Source of the DNA: Stomorhina lunata | Taxonomy: Eukaryota; Arthropoda; Insecta; Diptera; Rhiniidae | DNA: 64,000 bases | Direction of reading: 5' to 3' | NCBI GenBank assembly: GCA_933228675.1 | Contig: OW121742.1 | Span: 107,152,940 to 107,216,939, forward strand | Part shown: positions 1 through 11,428 of the stretch, piece after piece | Position numbering within the stretch: the first letter of the stretch is position 1 | How the letters are laid out: every line of letters starts with the position of its first letter | Made by a program: the position numbers and the translations under genes | The notes under the pieces: model-generated | The model's input: only the letters and a program-made list of their open reading frames with translations | The model's database searches: none | Told to the model about the DNA's origin: nothing

Positions 1-190
1 AGTTGTACCCAAAATGTATCGCTTAGTAGGGGCCGGGACTTTTAGGGTTTGCTTTATAAATTATTATTCATCCCCTGCAGACTATTTTTTTTTTTTTTTT
101 TTGTCTTGGAAGTCAGAAAACAAGCAACTAAAATGAGTTTTTTTTTCTTGAGCTAAAACTAATAAAAAGAAACCTTTAATAAAATTAAAT

Positions 191-874
191 CTAACATTCC
201 ATGGCTAAAGAATTTGAGTTTTCATTTAAAGCGGCCACTCCATTTTCTATGGGCATAGCTAAACTGTTATCATCGATAGTAGCTTCCGGCGCCTCCAAAG
301 AACTGTGGTTGGTTGTTGATGAAGCAGCTGCTTCACCATTCATTTCACCACACTGCATTTCATCGTCGATATGCACACCATTACCATTGGCCATGTCATT
401 TGTGGAGGCATCATCCCAATTAATTTTAAAACGTGTTACACGGGGTTTTGTAGCCAATATATTGCGGGTTAGTTTATCGAACAAAGGTTTTGGTGGTGGA
501 TTCTCACGCATTTCAGGATCCGCATAATCATTATTCACAAAATAACCCACACGCACAAACTCCTGTCCCCGATAAGAACATGTTAATAGTACTATGGTCA
601 CGCCTACGGCATCGGCTTCCGGAATTTTGCTTACATCTGGGGGATCAGCTTGAAAAACAAATATGTGTCGCCCTTCGGGTACCGGCCCCACATATATAGT
701 ATCTAATACCTGATCGTGTTCCTCTGATTCGGCTGAGCCCACATAAATCATTTTCCATTCCAAATCCTCCTTCAGCTCCTCAATGCATTCAAATGTCAAC
801 TCGAATTGAAAGGGATTGAAGAAACTGCTGGGATTATCTAAGACCACAACATTTGTTATATGTACTTTAGCCAT
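191..874 (-). CDS. asf1: Histone H3-H4 chaperone ASF1
   Basis: Single-exon gene for a 227-residue protein. ASF1 binds H3-H4 dimers in the nucleus, passes them to CAF-1 and HIRA, and works in replication-coupled and replication-independent nucleosome assembly. The first about 155 residues are the conserved immunoglobulin-like core, starting MAKVHITNVVVLDNPSSF and including the strand TCSYRGQEFVRVGYFVNNDY, which belongs to the H3-H4 binding face. The tail from about residue 156 is acidic, Ser/Asn/Glu-rich and poorly conserved, as is usual for the family. The start is the Met that opens the conserved core. There is no intron and no internal stop. The open frame at 201-527 on the other strand is a shadow of the low-complexity tail. 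Confidence 0.96.
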   Translation of the reverse strand: MAKVHITNVVVLDNPSSFFNPFQFELTFECIEELKEDLEWKMIYVGSAESEEHDQVLDTIYVGPVPEGRHIFVFQADPPDVSKIPEADAVGVTIVLLTCSYRGQEFVRVGYFVNNDYADPEMRENPPPKPLFDKLTRNILATKPRVTRFKINWDDASTNDMANGNGVHIDDEMQCGEMNGEAAASSTTNHSSLEAPEATIDDNSLAMPIENGVAALNENSNSLAMEC

Positions 875-1410
875 ATTTTATATGAATTTGGCGGCAGCAA
901 TAAACTAAGCTTTCAGTTGCTAGCGTGGTCACTAGAAGTAACAAAATTTACGTTTTGTTTCCGCAAACAATTTTAGGGCAGATGTTGGTTGTAATTGTTG
1001 TTGTATCTCCCGCAATAATAATCTTGCTTAAATTTCTCTAAAAAATCACAACTTTTATTACTTTTCTCGTATTTTTACTAAAAAGCTCTTAATTACCTTA
1101 ATATAAAAACAATTTTAAAGTATTATTTTTGCTCTTATTTTGCGAATTTTAAGTTTTTATTTTAATGTTAATGAAAATGAACTGTTTGCCAAAAAATACT
1201 GTTTTATTATAACAAGAGAAATGACAATTCCAGAAATGTTGCCAACTTTCCCGCCAAATTCCAATGCATAATTGTCATAATGAAATGTGTTGCCATAAGT
1301 CAGTATTTATTGAGCTGAGAATAACAGCTGTTTAACGATTTGTGCTACCAGATGATTAATAATACGCTTAAAATTTAAAAATTTGTTATTGTAGACTTGT
1401 GGCTGTTCAC
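875..1410. other. asf1 upstream region
   Basis: No coding potential seen. The 5' flank of asf1 is AT-rich and contains a perfect palindromic E-box AACAGCTGTT at 1323-1332, about 450 bp upstream of the asf1 start. The same 10-mer recurs at 2398-2407 and 61412-61421. Confidence 0.4.
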
Positions 1411-1540
1411 ATATTACGTAACGCTCTTAGGGGGTAGGGGTATGACTTTTGTTTTGATGGAGGAAATTTGTATGCGTATTTCTATTAAAATGTGTGTGGG
1501 AGGGGAGGTAAAAATCTGCGAAAATAGCGTTACGTAATAT
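1411..1540. mobile_element. Short palindromic MITE
   Basis: A 130-bp element bounded by a perfect 15-bp inverted repeat: ATATTACGTAACGCT at 1411-1425 and its reverse complement at 1526-1540. The interior has G-rich runs after each end (about 1430-1440 and 1498-1508). Short TTACGTAACG-ended repeats of this type are common in insect genomes; superfamily not assigned. Confidence 0.6.
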
Positions 1541-1840
1541 ATACAAACACGGTTATAATAAGCATGAAGATTCGTAATATATATAATATTGGTGGAACGT
1601 AGAACTGCTGATTTTGCATGGTACACAACCATTTATTTGCTAGTAGTCTTAGAAGAAGTAAGAAAAGCCAACCGTAAAATATAAATATTTTAACACAACA
1701 ACAATTTGTACCTTTAAATCCATACTTTGGAGTTATCAAGTTCAAACAATATTTCGGATGTGCTCAAAAGTGAATTTTCTTAAGAGAGTTAATGTGCATT
1801 AACAGCGTACTGATTGGTTTTACTCATCATAATGTTCTTG

Positions 1841-2066
1841 CATAGATTAGTCACCTCCAAAATCCTTGTGCCAGCTGCCGTAGCAGGGGGATTTCTCGCA
1901 TCATTACCCTAGGGGTAGTACATTCTGTAATGTTGTTTCTTTTCACGATTAGGCATAGATTAGGGACCTCCAAAATCCTTGTGCCAGCTGCCGTAGCAAG
2001 GGGATTCCTCGCATCATTACCCTTTGGAGTAGTATATTCTGCAAAGTTGTTTCTTTCCATGCTTAA
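1841..2066. repeat. Two-copy direct repeat, period 113 bp
   Basis: Two adjacent copies, 1841-1953 and 1954-2066, each opening with CATAGATTAG and sharing a long core (CCTCCAAAATCCTTGTGCC and following) with about 12% differences. The open frame across both copies on the minus strand (1851-2144) is low in information and probably not a gene. Could be the 5' UTR repeat of a lost retroelement. Confidence 0.6.
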
Positions 2067-2549
2067 AATATCGTAAGCGCTAAGTCGATGGGTGATGGGT
2101 CCAAAAACACGAGCCACGTTTGTATAGAGAGCCGCTCGATCCAAGACAGACGCCCGCTTACAGCCGCAACTAACATGTTAAGCAGACGCTGCATTTTCGT
2201 TCTTTACCAAGTACAATTATATTAGACCAAATACGTTGTAATAGATGTAAGATAAATCTCTCTCATATTAGCCCTGACCTAGAATCCCACACGGGTTGCT
2301 TACCGTATCTTCCACTGTGAGTCAATGATAACAGAAGAACAACATACTAATATAAACTAAAATTTTTCCCTAACAGACGACAGTTTCTGCATTTACAAAC
2401 AGCTGTTCATTTTAAACAACTCTTTGTATCTTTTTTCGCATTTACTTTAAAATCATATGAACAGAAAGCAAAAAATATGATTAGCAACTATTCTGTTGGT
2501 AAAAAATCATTATTTATTTAACAGATAATTAAAATTCGAAAAAAATCAA
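2067..2549. other. Non-coding intergenic stretch
   Basis: No gene seen. A GC-richer block at about 2095-2330 resembles decayed repeat DNA. A palindromic E-box AACAGCTGTT lies at 2398-2407. Confidence 0.35.
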
Positions 2550-2557
2550 TTTAAAAT

Positions 2558-3081
2558 CAGAGTTGGCAAAATGTTAGTTCGATTGATGATTAAAAACTAA
2601 AGATTAAAAAATTTATTGTGATTTTATTTCGATTAGTTAGTCGTAATCATTAATCGTTAGTCAAAACTACAAAATAAGGTACACTTTTGGCTTTATTTGG
2701 AGATGGAGTTCGCGGATAGATTAATTCATTAATTGAAGTCATAATAAGTACAGGGAAGAAAGTAAACCAGATATAATAGTTTTTGGTTTCTGTTTTTTAA
2801 CTTTCAAAAATCAAAAAATTAAAACTAGTTTTATATTTTTCAAATATGAAAATTATTCTGCACAATGAAACTTATGACATACGATTAATTTTAATTTTTT
2901 TAATCACGACTAAATTGTTATTTATTAATTAAACTAATTTAATCATGAATAATATAATCATGCTTAATTTAGTTAGGATTAATTTAATCAAGAATAATAT
3001 AATCATGACTAATTTAGTTAGGATTAATTTAATCAAAATTGACAAATCGATTAAAAAATTAATCGATTAATGCCAACTCTG
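2558..3081. mobile_element. hAT-type non-autonomous element with perfect 8-bp target duplication
   Basis: 524-bp AT-rich element. Ends are CAGAGTTGGCA at 2558 and its reverse complement TGCCAACTCTG ending at 3081. Perfect 8-bp target-site duplications TTTAAAAT flank it (2550-2557 and 3082-3089). CAGAG ends with 8-bp duplications are the hallmark of hAT transposons. No transposase is present. Inside, about 2937-3040, is a 45-bp tandem duplication built on ATAATATAATCATG and TTAATTTAATCA. Confidence 0.82.
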
Positions 3082-3301
3082 TTTAAAATATAGTTTATCT
3101 TCTTCATATTTAAAAATTTTATTCATAATGATATGAATGAATGATATCTTAAAAAAATGGCTCGTGCTAAATGCAGATTAAATGCACATTGATATTGTGC
3201 ATTAATATCAGATTTAATGCAGTTTAGAATGGAGATAATGCACAAGTTAATGTAATTGTAATTTCAAAAATGTTAACTGAATTTCAATGGCAACTCCTTT
3301 G

Positions 3302-3390
3302 CTATAGATCTGGCACTACCACACTTTCAGCTGTTTCATTCAGTTTCTATAGATCTGGCATTACTATTCCACACTCCCAGCTGTTTCATT
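3302..3390 (+). promoter_or_regulatory. Duplicated promoter segment upstream of TRAPPC8
   Basis: Two direct copies of a segment starting CTATAGATCTGGCA and ending CAGCTGTTTCATT: 3302-3340 and 3347-3390. They end 84 bp before the TRAPPC8 start codon. CAGCTGTT E-box-like motifs are known core-promoter elements of housekeeping genes in flies. Role inferred from position and duplication. Confidence 0.45.
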
Positions 3391-3473
3391 GTAGTTTTTG
3401 TTTTGGAGAATTTTTTTGTTTATTGTGAAGAAAATTAAGTTTTTATTGAAGTTTTCATTACAATTGTTTCAGA

Positions 3474-6400
3474 ATGATACATTTAACTGGGCAAAATTAT
3501 AATACACGCGAAATAATTCAAAATATTTTCTCACCTTTGATTGGAGTACTTACCAGCCCCTTTGCAGACGAGGTGTGTCATCGTAATAATTTATCATTTG
3601 TAGAATTGCTGCAACCATTTGCTAAATTGCAGAATGATGGTAATAAAACTTATAAAATAATCTTTATTTAATTAATAATGCCATAGTAATACACAATTTA
3701 TAATTTAGCCCATTTTCGGGATGTTTCTGGGACCAGTGTTTCGATAAGGGGCTTGCGCATGAATTTTGTTGATGTTGATTGGAGGCCACCCCAGACAGTC
3801 CTAGCCCGGAAAATGCTCAATGAGTCGGTGACCAATGCTCATAATGATAAAACCAAAATCGTGTATATGGGTATATAAAGATTTTGCTTTATTTTAAATA
3901 TTTTTATTAAAAACTTTTTTATTTTTCTTAGGAGATGTCAGCTTGGAGATTCCCACCGCTGAACCTTGGTTTGAGAATTGGCGTGAAACTTTTTTAACCG
4001 TGCAATTCCCAGCAGATCATGAATTTACCAGACACTTATTAAGCTGTCTCATTGTCTTATCTAGTGGTGATCCCAATATTGTAGAAACCGCCCACAAACT
4101 CTCGCAAAATGTTCATCAAATGCAAAGTGTCACACCTCAGAAACTACCCAAATGGTTTCAATCTTCTGACGTCCTAAATAGCTATGTCGTCTTACATGAG
4201 GGCAGTCAAGGTGATTTGTCTAGAGCTCAACAGGGTTACGAAATGTTAAAATCAACATTTGGCGATACTAAATGTTTTCTTATACAAATCAATTCATTGG
4301 ACTCGAGTGTTAGCAGTGAAGTGCCAGATTATTGGGCTCCATTTTTAAGGCGTCAGCCAAAAGCTTCAGATAATCTAGGTTCCAGTGGTGCAGATCAATT
4401 GAGTGGTCACAAGACTCCGCAGGATAATCTATCAGTTGCAGGCATGCCGACCATGCAAATGTCTGCTCTATCAGATGCTATGGCGAATAGTGAGACAAAT
4501 GATTTAGTGGGCATAATGCATCCTCTTAGTCCAGTCCAGGAGAATGCAACTGAAGCCATTGTAAGTAGTTTATTTTTTGTTATTTTAATAAAAAGAGAAA
4601 AAGGCAAACGATTTTTGTTTTTTATGCATAAAAGAATATAACATAAACATTTAGATTAAATTTGTACAAAGAAAGACAAATTGTTTTAAAAGCTTTAATT
4701 GAAATCAAGAAACATTTAAAGAAAACAAATTTTTATATTTTAGAACTCCAGATTTTCCATCAGCAGTGAAAGTATTGCATCTCAAACAATAAACCCCAAT
4801 GTTTGGACTGGCGACTATGATGCACCCCATGGTCAATGTCTCAATGCCATGGATGTGGAAAATTTAAGGCATTTTATACAAGATTATGCAGTCCGAGCAC
4901 TGATACCATATGTCGAACATTTGGTGGGAATACTAAATGAAGCGGTAAGTTGTTTCACTTAAAAATAAAATATTACATTTTAATTTGTTTTATCCAAAGG
5001 TCACGAACAAAAAAGGTGTCAGCAAGTCCTTGTTAAGTGCCACTAAACGTTGGTTTGTTACTAGCAAACCGGGTGCAAGCGTTAGCAATCAAAATGCTGT
5101 CATGTAGGTTTAGAAAGAAATTAAATTAATCTTAAGAAATTCAATTGAACTTTTTAAAAATATTTTAATTTACTTTTAAGTTACACCCAGGAATCGGCTG
5201 AATTGCAAACCCGCAAATTAGGTGATTTGTATTTTATGTTTGGGCATTATAATATGGCTTTTCAGGCCTACCATCAGGCCAAAAGAGATTTTAACGCCGA
5301 TTCGGCTTGGCAGTATTATGCCGGAGCCTTGGAAATGGCTGCTTTATCGGCTTTTATGTTAGGCACCGCCAATCGTAAAACCTATGATTACATGGAAGAT
5401 GCCATAGTGTGTTATTTAAATACTTGCAGGTTGAATTCTTTTTGGTTTTTATATATTTTTTTTATAAATATTCTTATATTTTATACATTTTTAAAATGTT
5501 TTAAGATTACAACAATTTGCTACTCGCGCCACTTTATTAAGTATGGAATGCTTGAAGACAGCACGTTATTATGGCGAAGCAGCCAAACAATTAATACGTA
5601 TGACCAGTGAAGAGTCTGATTTGCGTTCAGCTTTACTGCTAGAACAGGCTGCCTATTGCTTTTTAGCCTCTTCACCGGCCATGCATCGCACCTATGCTTT
5701 TCAAATTGTTTTATCGGGCAATCGTTATTCTCGTGCTGGCCAGCGTAAGCATGCCTATCGTTGCTATAGTCAAGCCTATCAAGTATTTCAAAATAAAGGC
5801 TGGAGTTTGGCCGAAGACAACATACAACATACCATGGCCAAACAGGCTTATATGCTTAAAAAACTCGAAGAGGCCAGTCGTTCATTGGCTCATCTCTTAA
5901 GACCGGGTAGTTTACAAAATGGTCAACAGCAAATGAGTTTTCTTAAAGAGTTTATACAAACGCAGAATGTAAGTTTTTGGTATAAAAAGAGTATTAACGA
6001 TTATTTTGAAAGCTTTTGTTTTACAGGAATACATTAAACGCCATCCCGAGTTTGGTTTACTGGAGCATGCCTTACCTCAAGTGGTACAGGATTCTATTAA
6101 AGTTCTTACTCTTTCACCAACTCCCACAGCTTCATCTAATCATGTCGCTGCCTCGAATATAAATATAAATGTAAGTTTTATTGCTTTTTTCTGGAATTTT
6201 TTTAAGTTTTTGCTTGATTTTAAGACCGACTTAACTGAGGAATCTGTTTGGCATAAAATCGAAGAAATGATTGTGACTACAGCTGCTGCTAATAAACCTT
6301 CAGTTTTCAAACCCTCTAGAAGTTTATTTACAAAAGAGAATCCTACAACTGATAATCCTTTGGCTGTGCAGGGCGGTAAGTTTTTCTGTTATGCTTTTCT

Positions 6401-8685
6401 GCTTTTCCTAAGTCATTCGAACTTTAAATTAAATCTTCCAGAACCTATTGAAATTGCTGTTACCATTTCAAATACCATCAGATGCAGTATTATTTTAAAC
6501 AATATAGAGCTATTGTGGCGTTTGAAACTCGACAACGAAGAAGAATTGACAAATGTTAGTCTTTTCGAAAATGCTGCAGAAAATCCAAGTAAGAAAACTT
6601 GGATTAATTTCCTAATCTCAAATTTGGTAAACCTTTATTTATAAATATTGATTATAATTTCCAGATAAAGCCGCTATTATGGCTGCCATTAAGTCCAGCC
6701 ATCTCCAAACTTTACAGCTAGATGAAAAGGGCAGTGAAATCTTATACTTTAAGCTAACACCCAAATTAACTGGTCGTCTTACCATCGTGGGTATGGTGGC
6801 TAATGTTGCGTCTGCCGCTGAACCTCATAACACTTTAGTGGGTTCACTCAAATTTGAAACACAAACCTTTAGGCCACCCGGAAAGCTAAGTCAACAAACT
6901 TTGTTCGATCAGAAACTTAATATACGCGTTATACCCGCTGTGCCCTGGTTAAATGTTAGCTTTTCGAATATAACAGCCGATTTAATAGCAGGTGAAATCA
7001 TGCCGGTAACAATAGCCCTAAGAAATGAGGGCATTAAACCTATAGAGGAAATTTATTTGGGTTGTGATAATCCCAGATGGTTAACGCTGCAAGATAAAGA
7101 GGACGATATACCTTTATCCATAATGAGTTGTAAGTATTTTTGAGTTTTATTTTAATATCTTTGAATTGCTTTTATATGCTTTATACATCTATAATATTAT
7201 CAACAGCCCTCCAGGACTTGAGTAATGAAAAAATGGTAAAGGATAAAGAAATACGCAAACAACATGTTTTCCGTTTGCTTAAGAATAAATCTAACCCTAA
7301 TATGGCGGCTTTAAAGCCTCAAGAAGCCACTACAGTTACAATCTGGCTTCAGGCACCCTATGACAAGGGCGACTACACTTTACGCCTGCTATTCTATTAT
7401 GCCTTGCCTTCATCAGACTCGAGTTTAAAATATCGTTTGGTACGTCATAGCTGGCGATTTAATATACACGAAAGCCTGCACACAGAAGTTAGTTGTGTGG
7501 TCAGTAATGCGGTTACCAGTGAATTGGGTCTTAATGTGGAGGTACGCAATGAAAATAAGCCTCATCATCCCTTAATGTCAGAGTTGTATATCAATTCCTT
7601 GGCCTTGTACTGTGAACAATTCCAATTGAATAGGGACAAGTTTTATTGTAAGTATTTACCTTGTTACAAATATTTTTATGAGTTCAATTCCCCGTGAGCT
7701 TATTTTTCAAGACAAGAAAAGTTATATTTTAAAGGGAATTTCAATTGAAAATATTTATTTTGTCCCAGTATCGAAGTTTGTTTATAACAAGGAAGAAGAG
7801 AAAGTGAAAAATTATCACTTGAGATTTGATTATGAGATTTGATATAATAAAGAAACAGGGAATAGTTTAAAAACTCACAGGGAATTGTCATTTATAATTG
7901 GGCTGAATTTAATTTCTTTCTTTAATCAGTAATGAATCAAATGGAGATAGGCGCTGGACTCTTGGGAGGTAATTTAATGAAGACATTTTTCAGAATATTT
8001 TGTTAAATTGTATGCTATTAATTTCAATTTAGAGCGCTGCCTTAAATCAACCAAAACAGCCAGTTTTCAATGCCGTCTAAACAAGCCACTTAGTCACACA
8101 ACTGAACGCCTAACATTTCCCTCTCGTGATGTTCTTAAAAGACGTCTCTCCTATATGTATATTATGCCCATGAAGAGCAACAACACATCTTTACCAAATC
8201 CCGAACAAAACATTCCAAAAATGTCCGAAATCTATAGCTTCTTGGCCAATCATGAAACAATTTACTTTAATACAAATATCACCACAGAAGAATTCAATAA
8301 CATAGTGGCCTCCTATGAGCCACATACTACTTTGGCCATCTGCTGGACAGCGGTCATTGTCCAAAATTCCATACAACGTTTGGCTTATGGCCAACATTTT
8401 GTACAATTGAAATATTTGTATGAAAAGAAAACATGCCCCTCAACTGGCGAATTGAAACAATTTAAGAATCCAGATAAGGAACAGGAAAACCACTTGACTA
8501 TAAAAGATTTTGCCCAAAAGAAATCTCAGGAGGTCAATGAGTTGTTGGTAGATGATAAGGTAAAAGCTGAACAGTTGCAAACATTTGATGATGATGAAGA
8601 TGATTTTTGGGAACCCAATGATATGTATGTGGGACAAAGATGTTTGCTGGAGGATGAATCATATTTGGTATCAACAAAAGCTTAA
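3474..8685 (+). CDS. TRAPPC8: TRAPP complex subunit 8 (TRAPPC8, Trs85 homologue)
   Basis: Fourteen exons: 3474-3639, 3709-3870, 3932-4560, 4744-4944, 5000-5103, 5181-5429, 5506-5968, 6027-6170, 6225-6375, 6442-6588, 6665-7129, 7207-7647, 7930-7968, 8033-8685. Phases agree and the joined length is 4,014 bp (1,337 aa), close to the family size. TRAPPC8 is a subunit of the TRAPPIII tethering complex, a Rab1 exchange factor acting in ER-Golgi traffic and autophagy. The N-terminus (FSPLIGVLTSPFADEVC, then GLRMNFVDVDWRPPQTVLAR) and WFENWRETFL are recognisable family blocks. The middle is helical-repeat-like (GDLYFMFGHYNMAFQAYHQA) and the C-terminal third is beta-rich. The Drosophila gene is l(3)76BDm. 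Exon 13 is only 39 bp. Start chosen because it opens the conserved block and follows the promoter repeat closely. Confidence 0.93.
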
Positions 8686-8880
8686 TATACAAATATTACA
8701 GCGCCTATAAACTATAATGCAATATAATTCAATAGAACAGTTTATTTAATAATAGTGGAAGAAAATAAATTGTTTCTTTGTAGGAAATAAAATTAGCGGT
8801 TTTATTTTAGTTCGCATATTTATTCAAATTTCGATGAATTAAACTCTTTTTGAAATAACAACCTAAAAAGAAAACTAATA
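8686..8880 (+). terminator. TRAPPC8 3' flank and polyadenylation signal
   Basis: AATAAA occurs at about 8764-8769 and again near 8786-8791, within 110 bp of the TRAPPC8 stop codon. Nothing else seen before the repeat element that begins at about 8881. Confidence 0.5.
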
Positions 8881-9066
8881 AGAAAGCTATTGTCGGTCAA
8901 GCCCGACCATGCGATACCCTTCACCACTAAGGTCAAAGGTATGTTCTCTTTCGTGTGTAAAGACAAATATTTGCTAAATTTTGTCATCATACAAACATTT
9001 TCTCAAGACTTATATATTTAATCTGTTTACAACATTTGGACTTATATGGTCAAATGTGAACCGATA

Positions 9067-9115
9067 CTTTAATTAATTTGCAAAATATCGAGATAATTTT
9101 GCAAATTAATTAAAG
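9067..9115. repeat. Perfect 20-bp inverted repeat
   Basis: CTTTAATTAATTTGCAAAAT at 9067-9086 and its exact reverse complement at 9096-9115, with a 9-nt spacer. Lies inside the dispersed element above. Confidence 0.7.
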
Positions 9116-9369
9116 TTTTTGCAAAAATTATGTATGCAAAAAAATAAACATAAAATTGTCATTATCTTTAGATTTACAAGAGTTTTAGAAACTTTTTAGT
9201 GCGTTTTAACAGAAGATTTTGTATGGGAGCTATGGTCAAATATGGACCGATTTCAGTGATTTTTGGTTAATAAAAGCAGTATCTGTTTTAAATGTCATTT
9301 GTGGCCAAAATATCAATTTCAGGAAGTGGGTCCAATGGAAGGTACCATAAATAATTAACCGGTTTAGAC

Positions 9370-10260
9370 GAATTTCTATAGCCATAGGTTAGGTAATAAA
9401 GCAGGTGTCAAGCGACAACTTCACTCGGAGACACCAGGAGAAAGATTGAAGATAGAGGAAGAGAAAATATAATAAAAAGGTGTAGAGGGAGAAGGAGAAT
9501 ACACTATCTACGCCAGTTGAGACCAGTGGTGAACAATATCATGCAAACTGCACTGTTGCAGATCCTGAAGTTCAGCAAAGAAATTGCTGCCTAGATGTTT
9601 GAGTCTTTGATTTTGCAGCCTTGGACAGTGACAGAGAATATGTTCTACCGACTCGGACGAATCCTGGTCCGGAATGCTACTATCCCACCTATGTAGCTTC
9701 GAATTTAAGGCACAGTGTCCCGTAAGGAACCCTATACATCTTCTTAAGCTTGACCTATTCAGACCTAATAGAAATTTGGTTCCATTAATGCCCGGTTTAG
9801 GCCATAGAGCTATAGATGTCCTACACGTAACCATGTTTCCACATGTCCTTGTGGTTTCCAGCTTATCCAAGACTTAATGCCCAGAAAAAAATAACAGATA
9901 GGTGGAGCCATATCTGTCACTCTGACTTAAGTCTTGACTCGAGCCTAGTCTAGCAACGATGTCAGAATGACCTGGAACCCAGCACAATTTAATCCTATAA
10001 CTGAGAGATAGGTCAAGAAGAGCTATCCTACATTTTTTAACTAGTTTAGAGGTAATACTATATCCCCGCAGCGCTTTAAGCGCGGCCTGGCTATCGACGT
10101 ATATTGTCCCCTCCCTATTTACTTATCCGCGAGTCTAAAGGATTTTATAACATTTTGATCCATCAGGAAAACACCGGATCCAGTACCGCAATCCATTTTA
10201 GAACCATCTGCACCTTCCAGTCGGATCTATCAGGGATTATGAGCTAAACAGCAGCTCCTT
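9370..10260 (-). pseudogene. 5'-truncated non-LTR retrotransposon, RNase H and C-terminal zinc-finger part
   Basis: On the minus strand the stretch 9950-10110 translates to a ribonuclease H segment (YVDSQAALKAL, then IKLCWVPGHSDI). 9508-9870 gives the C-terminal zinc-knuckle part (GFLTGHCALN and SSESVEHILCHC), as in Jockey/R1-like LINE ORF2 proteins. Stops and frame changes break it. The 3' UTR (about 9385-9500) is homologous, in opposite orientation, to 41690-41850. Confidence 0.75.
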
Positions 10261-10606
10261 GACTAAATAGTCAGATCGTGGTAAACCTGGCTCCAAGCCC
10301 AAGGAGCCTGTTAAGCTCAGAATGTTACATTTTCTATAGCCATGGTATTATCGAAAAAATTATCTGTGCCAAATTTTGTGATATTATCCTTAGAATTGCG
10401 ACCTGTACTTTGATTACAAGGTTTACATGGGGGTCCAGCCGCCCAGCCAAACGGACGGACTGACTGACATCGTTAATTCGACTCAGGAAGTGATTCTAAG
10501 TCTATTGGTATACTTATATGCTTAATATTTCTATGCGTTACATACAGCAGCACAGACTTTAATATAATACCCTTTCCACCTATGGTGATGAAGGGTATAA
10601 ATACGC

Positions 10607-11428
10607 ACTTAAAAAAATGCTTTCTTTTAGAAAAATTAAAGGTCAAATATGTTCGGAATAACCTTACATATTCTATTAGGAATTGAGTCGTACAAATTTT
10701 TCAAAAAAGTTGAGAAATACTAAGCCATCCCGGAACATTCACTATTGTGTAAAGGTTCGGCAAGTATTGTGAAAAATGTTACCAAATTGGGTCGTAGTCA
10801 TGATGGAAAGACTAGATTTTCAAACAATGAGAAGCCCTTTTTAGACACGGTGATATGTTATAGTGCTAATAGTACAACTAAAAATAAGTAGCACATAGGT
10901 ACCATGAAAAGAAGTAGCATTAGAAATCTCAACTATATACATATTTATATTTTCAGATACGTCCTTTTATATTTTAGCTAGCCATACACCATAATTCCCG
11001 GTAAACAAGCAATTCAATTTTATGGCAGCACTAAAAATATTTGACAATTTGTAATACTCATTGACAATGCTGCCAAACATTTCCTTAGAAACCCGATAAA
11101 AATAAACAATTAGAAAAACAATAATTACCGAACTATATTCTTGTTTTTATATTTTTAAATGTTAAAATTGTAGAAATTCAACTAGCAAGTGTTGAATGTT
11201 TAATTTTTATATAAAAACTCCTAAATATAATTCATATAAACACGAAAGGTTCTAGCAAAAACGCTGAAATGACATTACTTTTCATTTGCCGGATTGTTGT
11301 GCCACATCAGTTTTTTACACTTTATAGAAAATTTAATAATTAATAGGTAATATAGATAATTCGGTAGTAAATAAGGATTATATTTATAGCTGTGAACTAA
11401 TTAAATATTATAAAGTTGTAATAGTTAA
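10607..11428. other. UGGT upstream region
   Basis: AT-rich DNA with no gene seen. It should contain the UGGT promoter and 5' UTR; no clear core motif was recognised. Confidence 0.35.

Larger units (their letters stand above)
8881..10606. mobile_element. Dispersed repeat element with hairpin ends, interrupted by a LINE fragment
   Basis: The left end has a stem-like TCGGTCAAGCCCGACC followed by ATACCCTTCACCAC. The right end has ATACCCTTTCCACC folding on GGTGATGAAGGGTAT (about 10568-10600). The right part (about 10430-10606) is clearly homologous to 48350-48500, including GGACGGAC, ACATCGTT and a GTGATTCTAAG-like block. No coding potential of its own. Related ends are seen near 20360 and 22380-22435. 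Class not assigned; the middle (about 9370-10260) is a separate retrotransposon fragment. Confidence 0.5.

Noticed and set aside
201..527. 108-codon frame antisense to asf1
   Set aside because: Shadow of the asf1 low-complexity tail.
1851..2144. 97-codon minus-strand frame over the 113-bp direct repeat
   Set aside because: It simply translates both repeat copies; no known domain.
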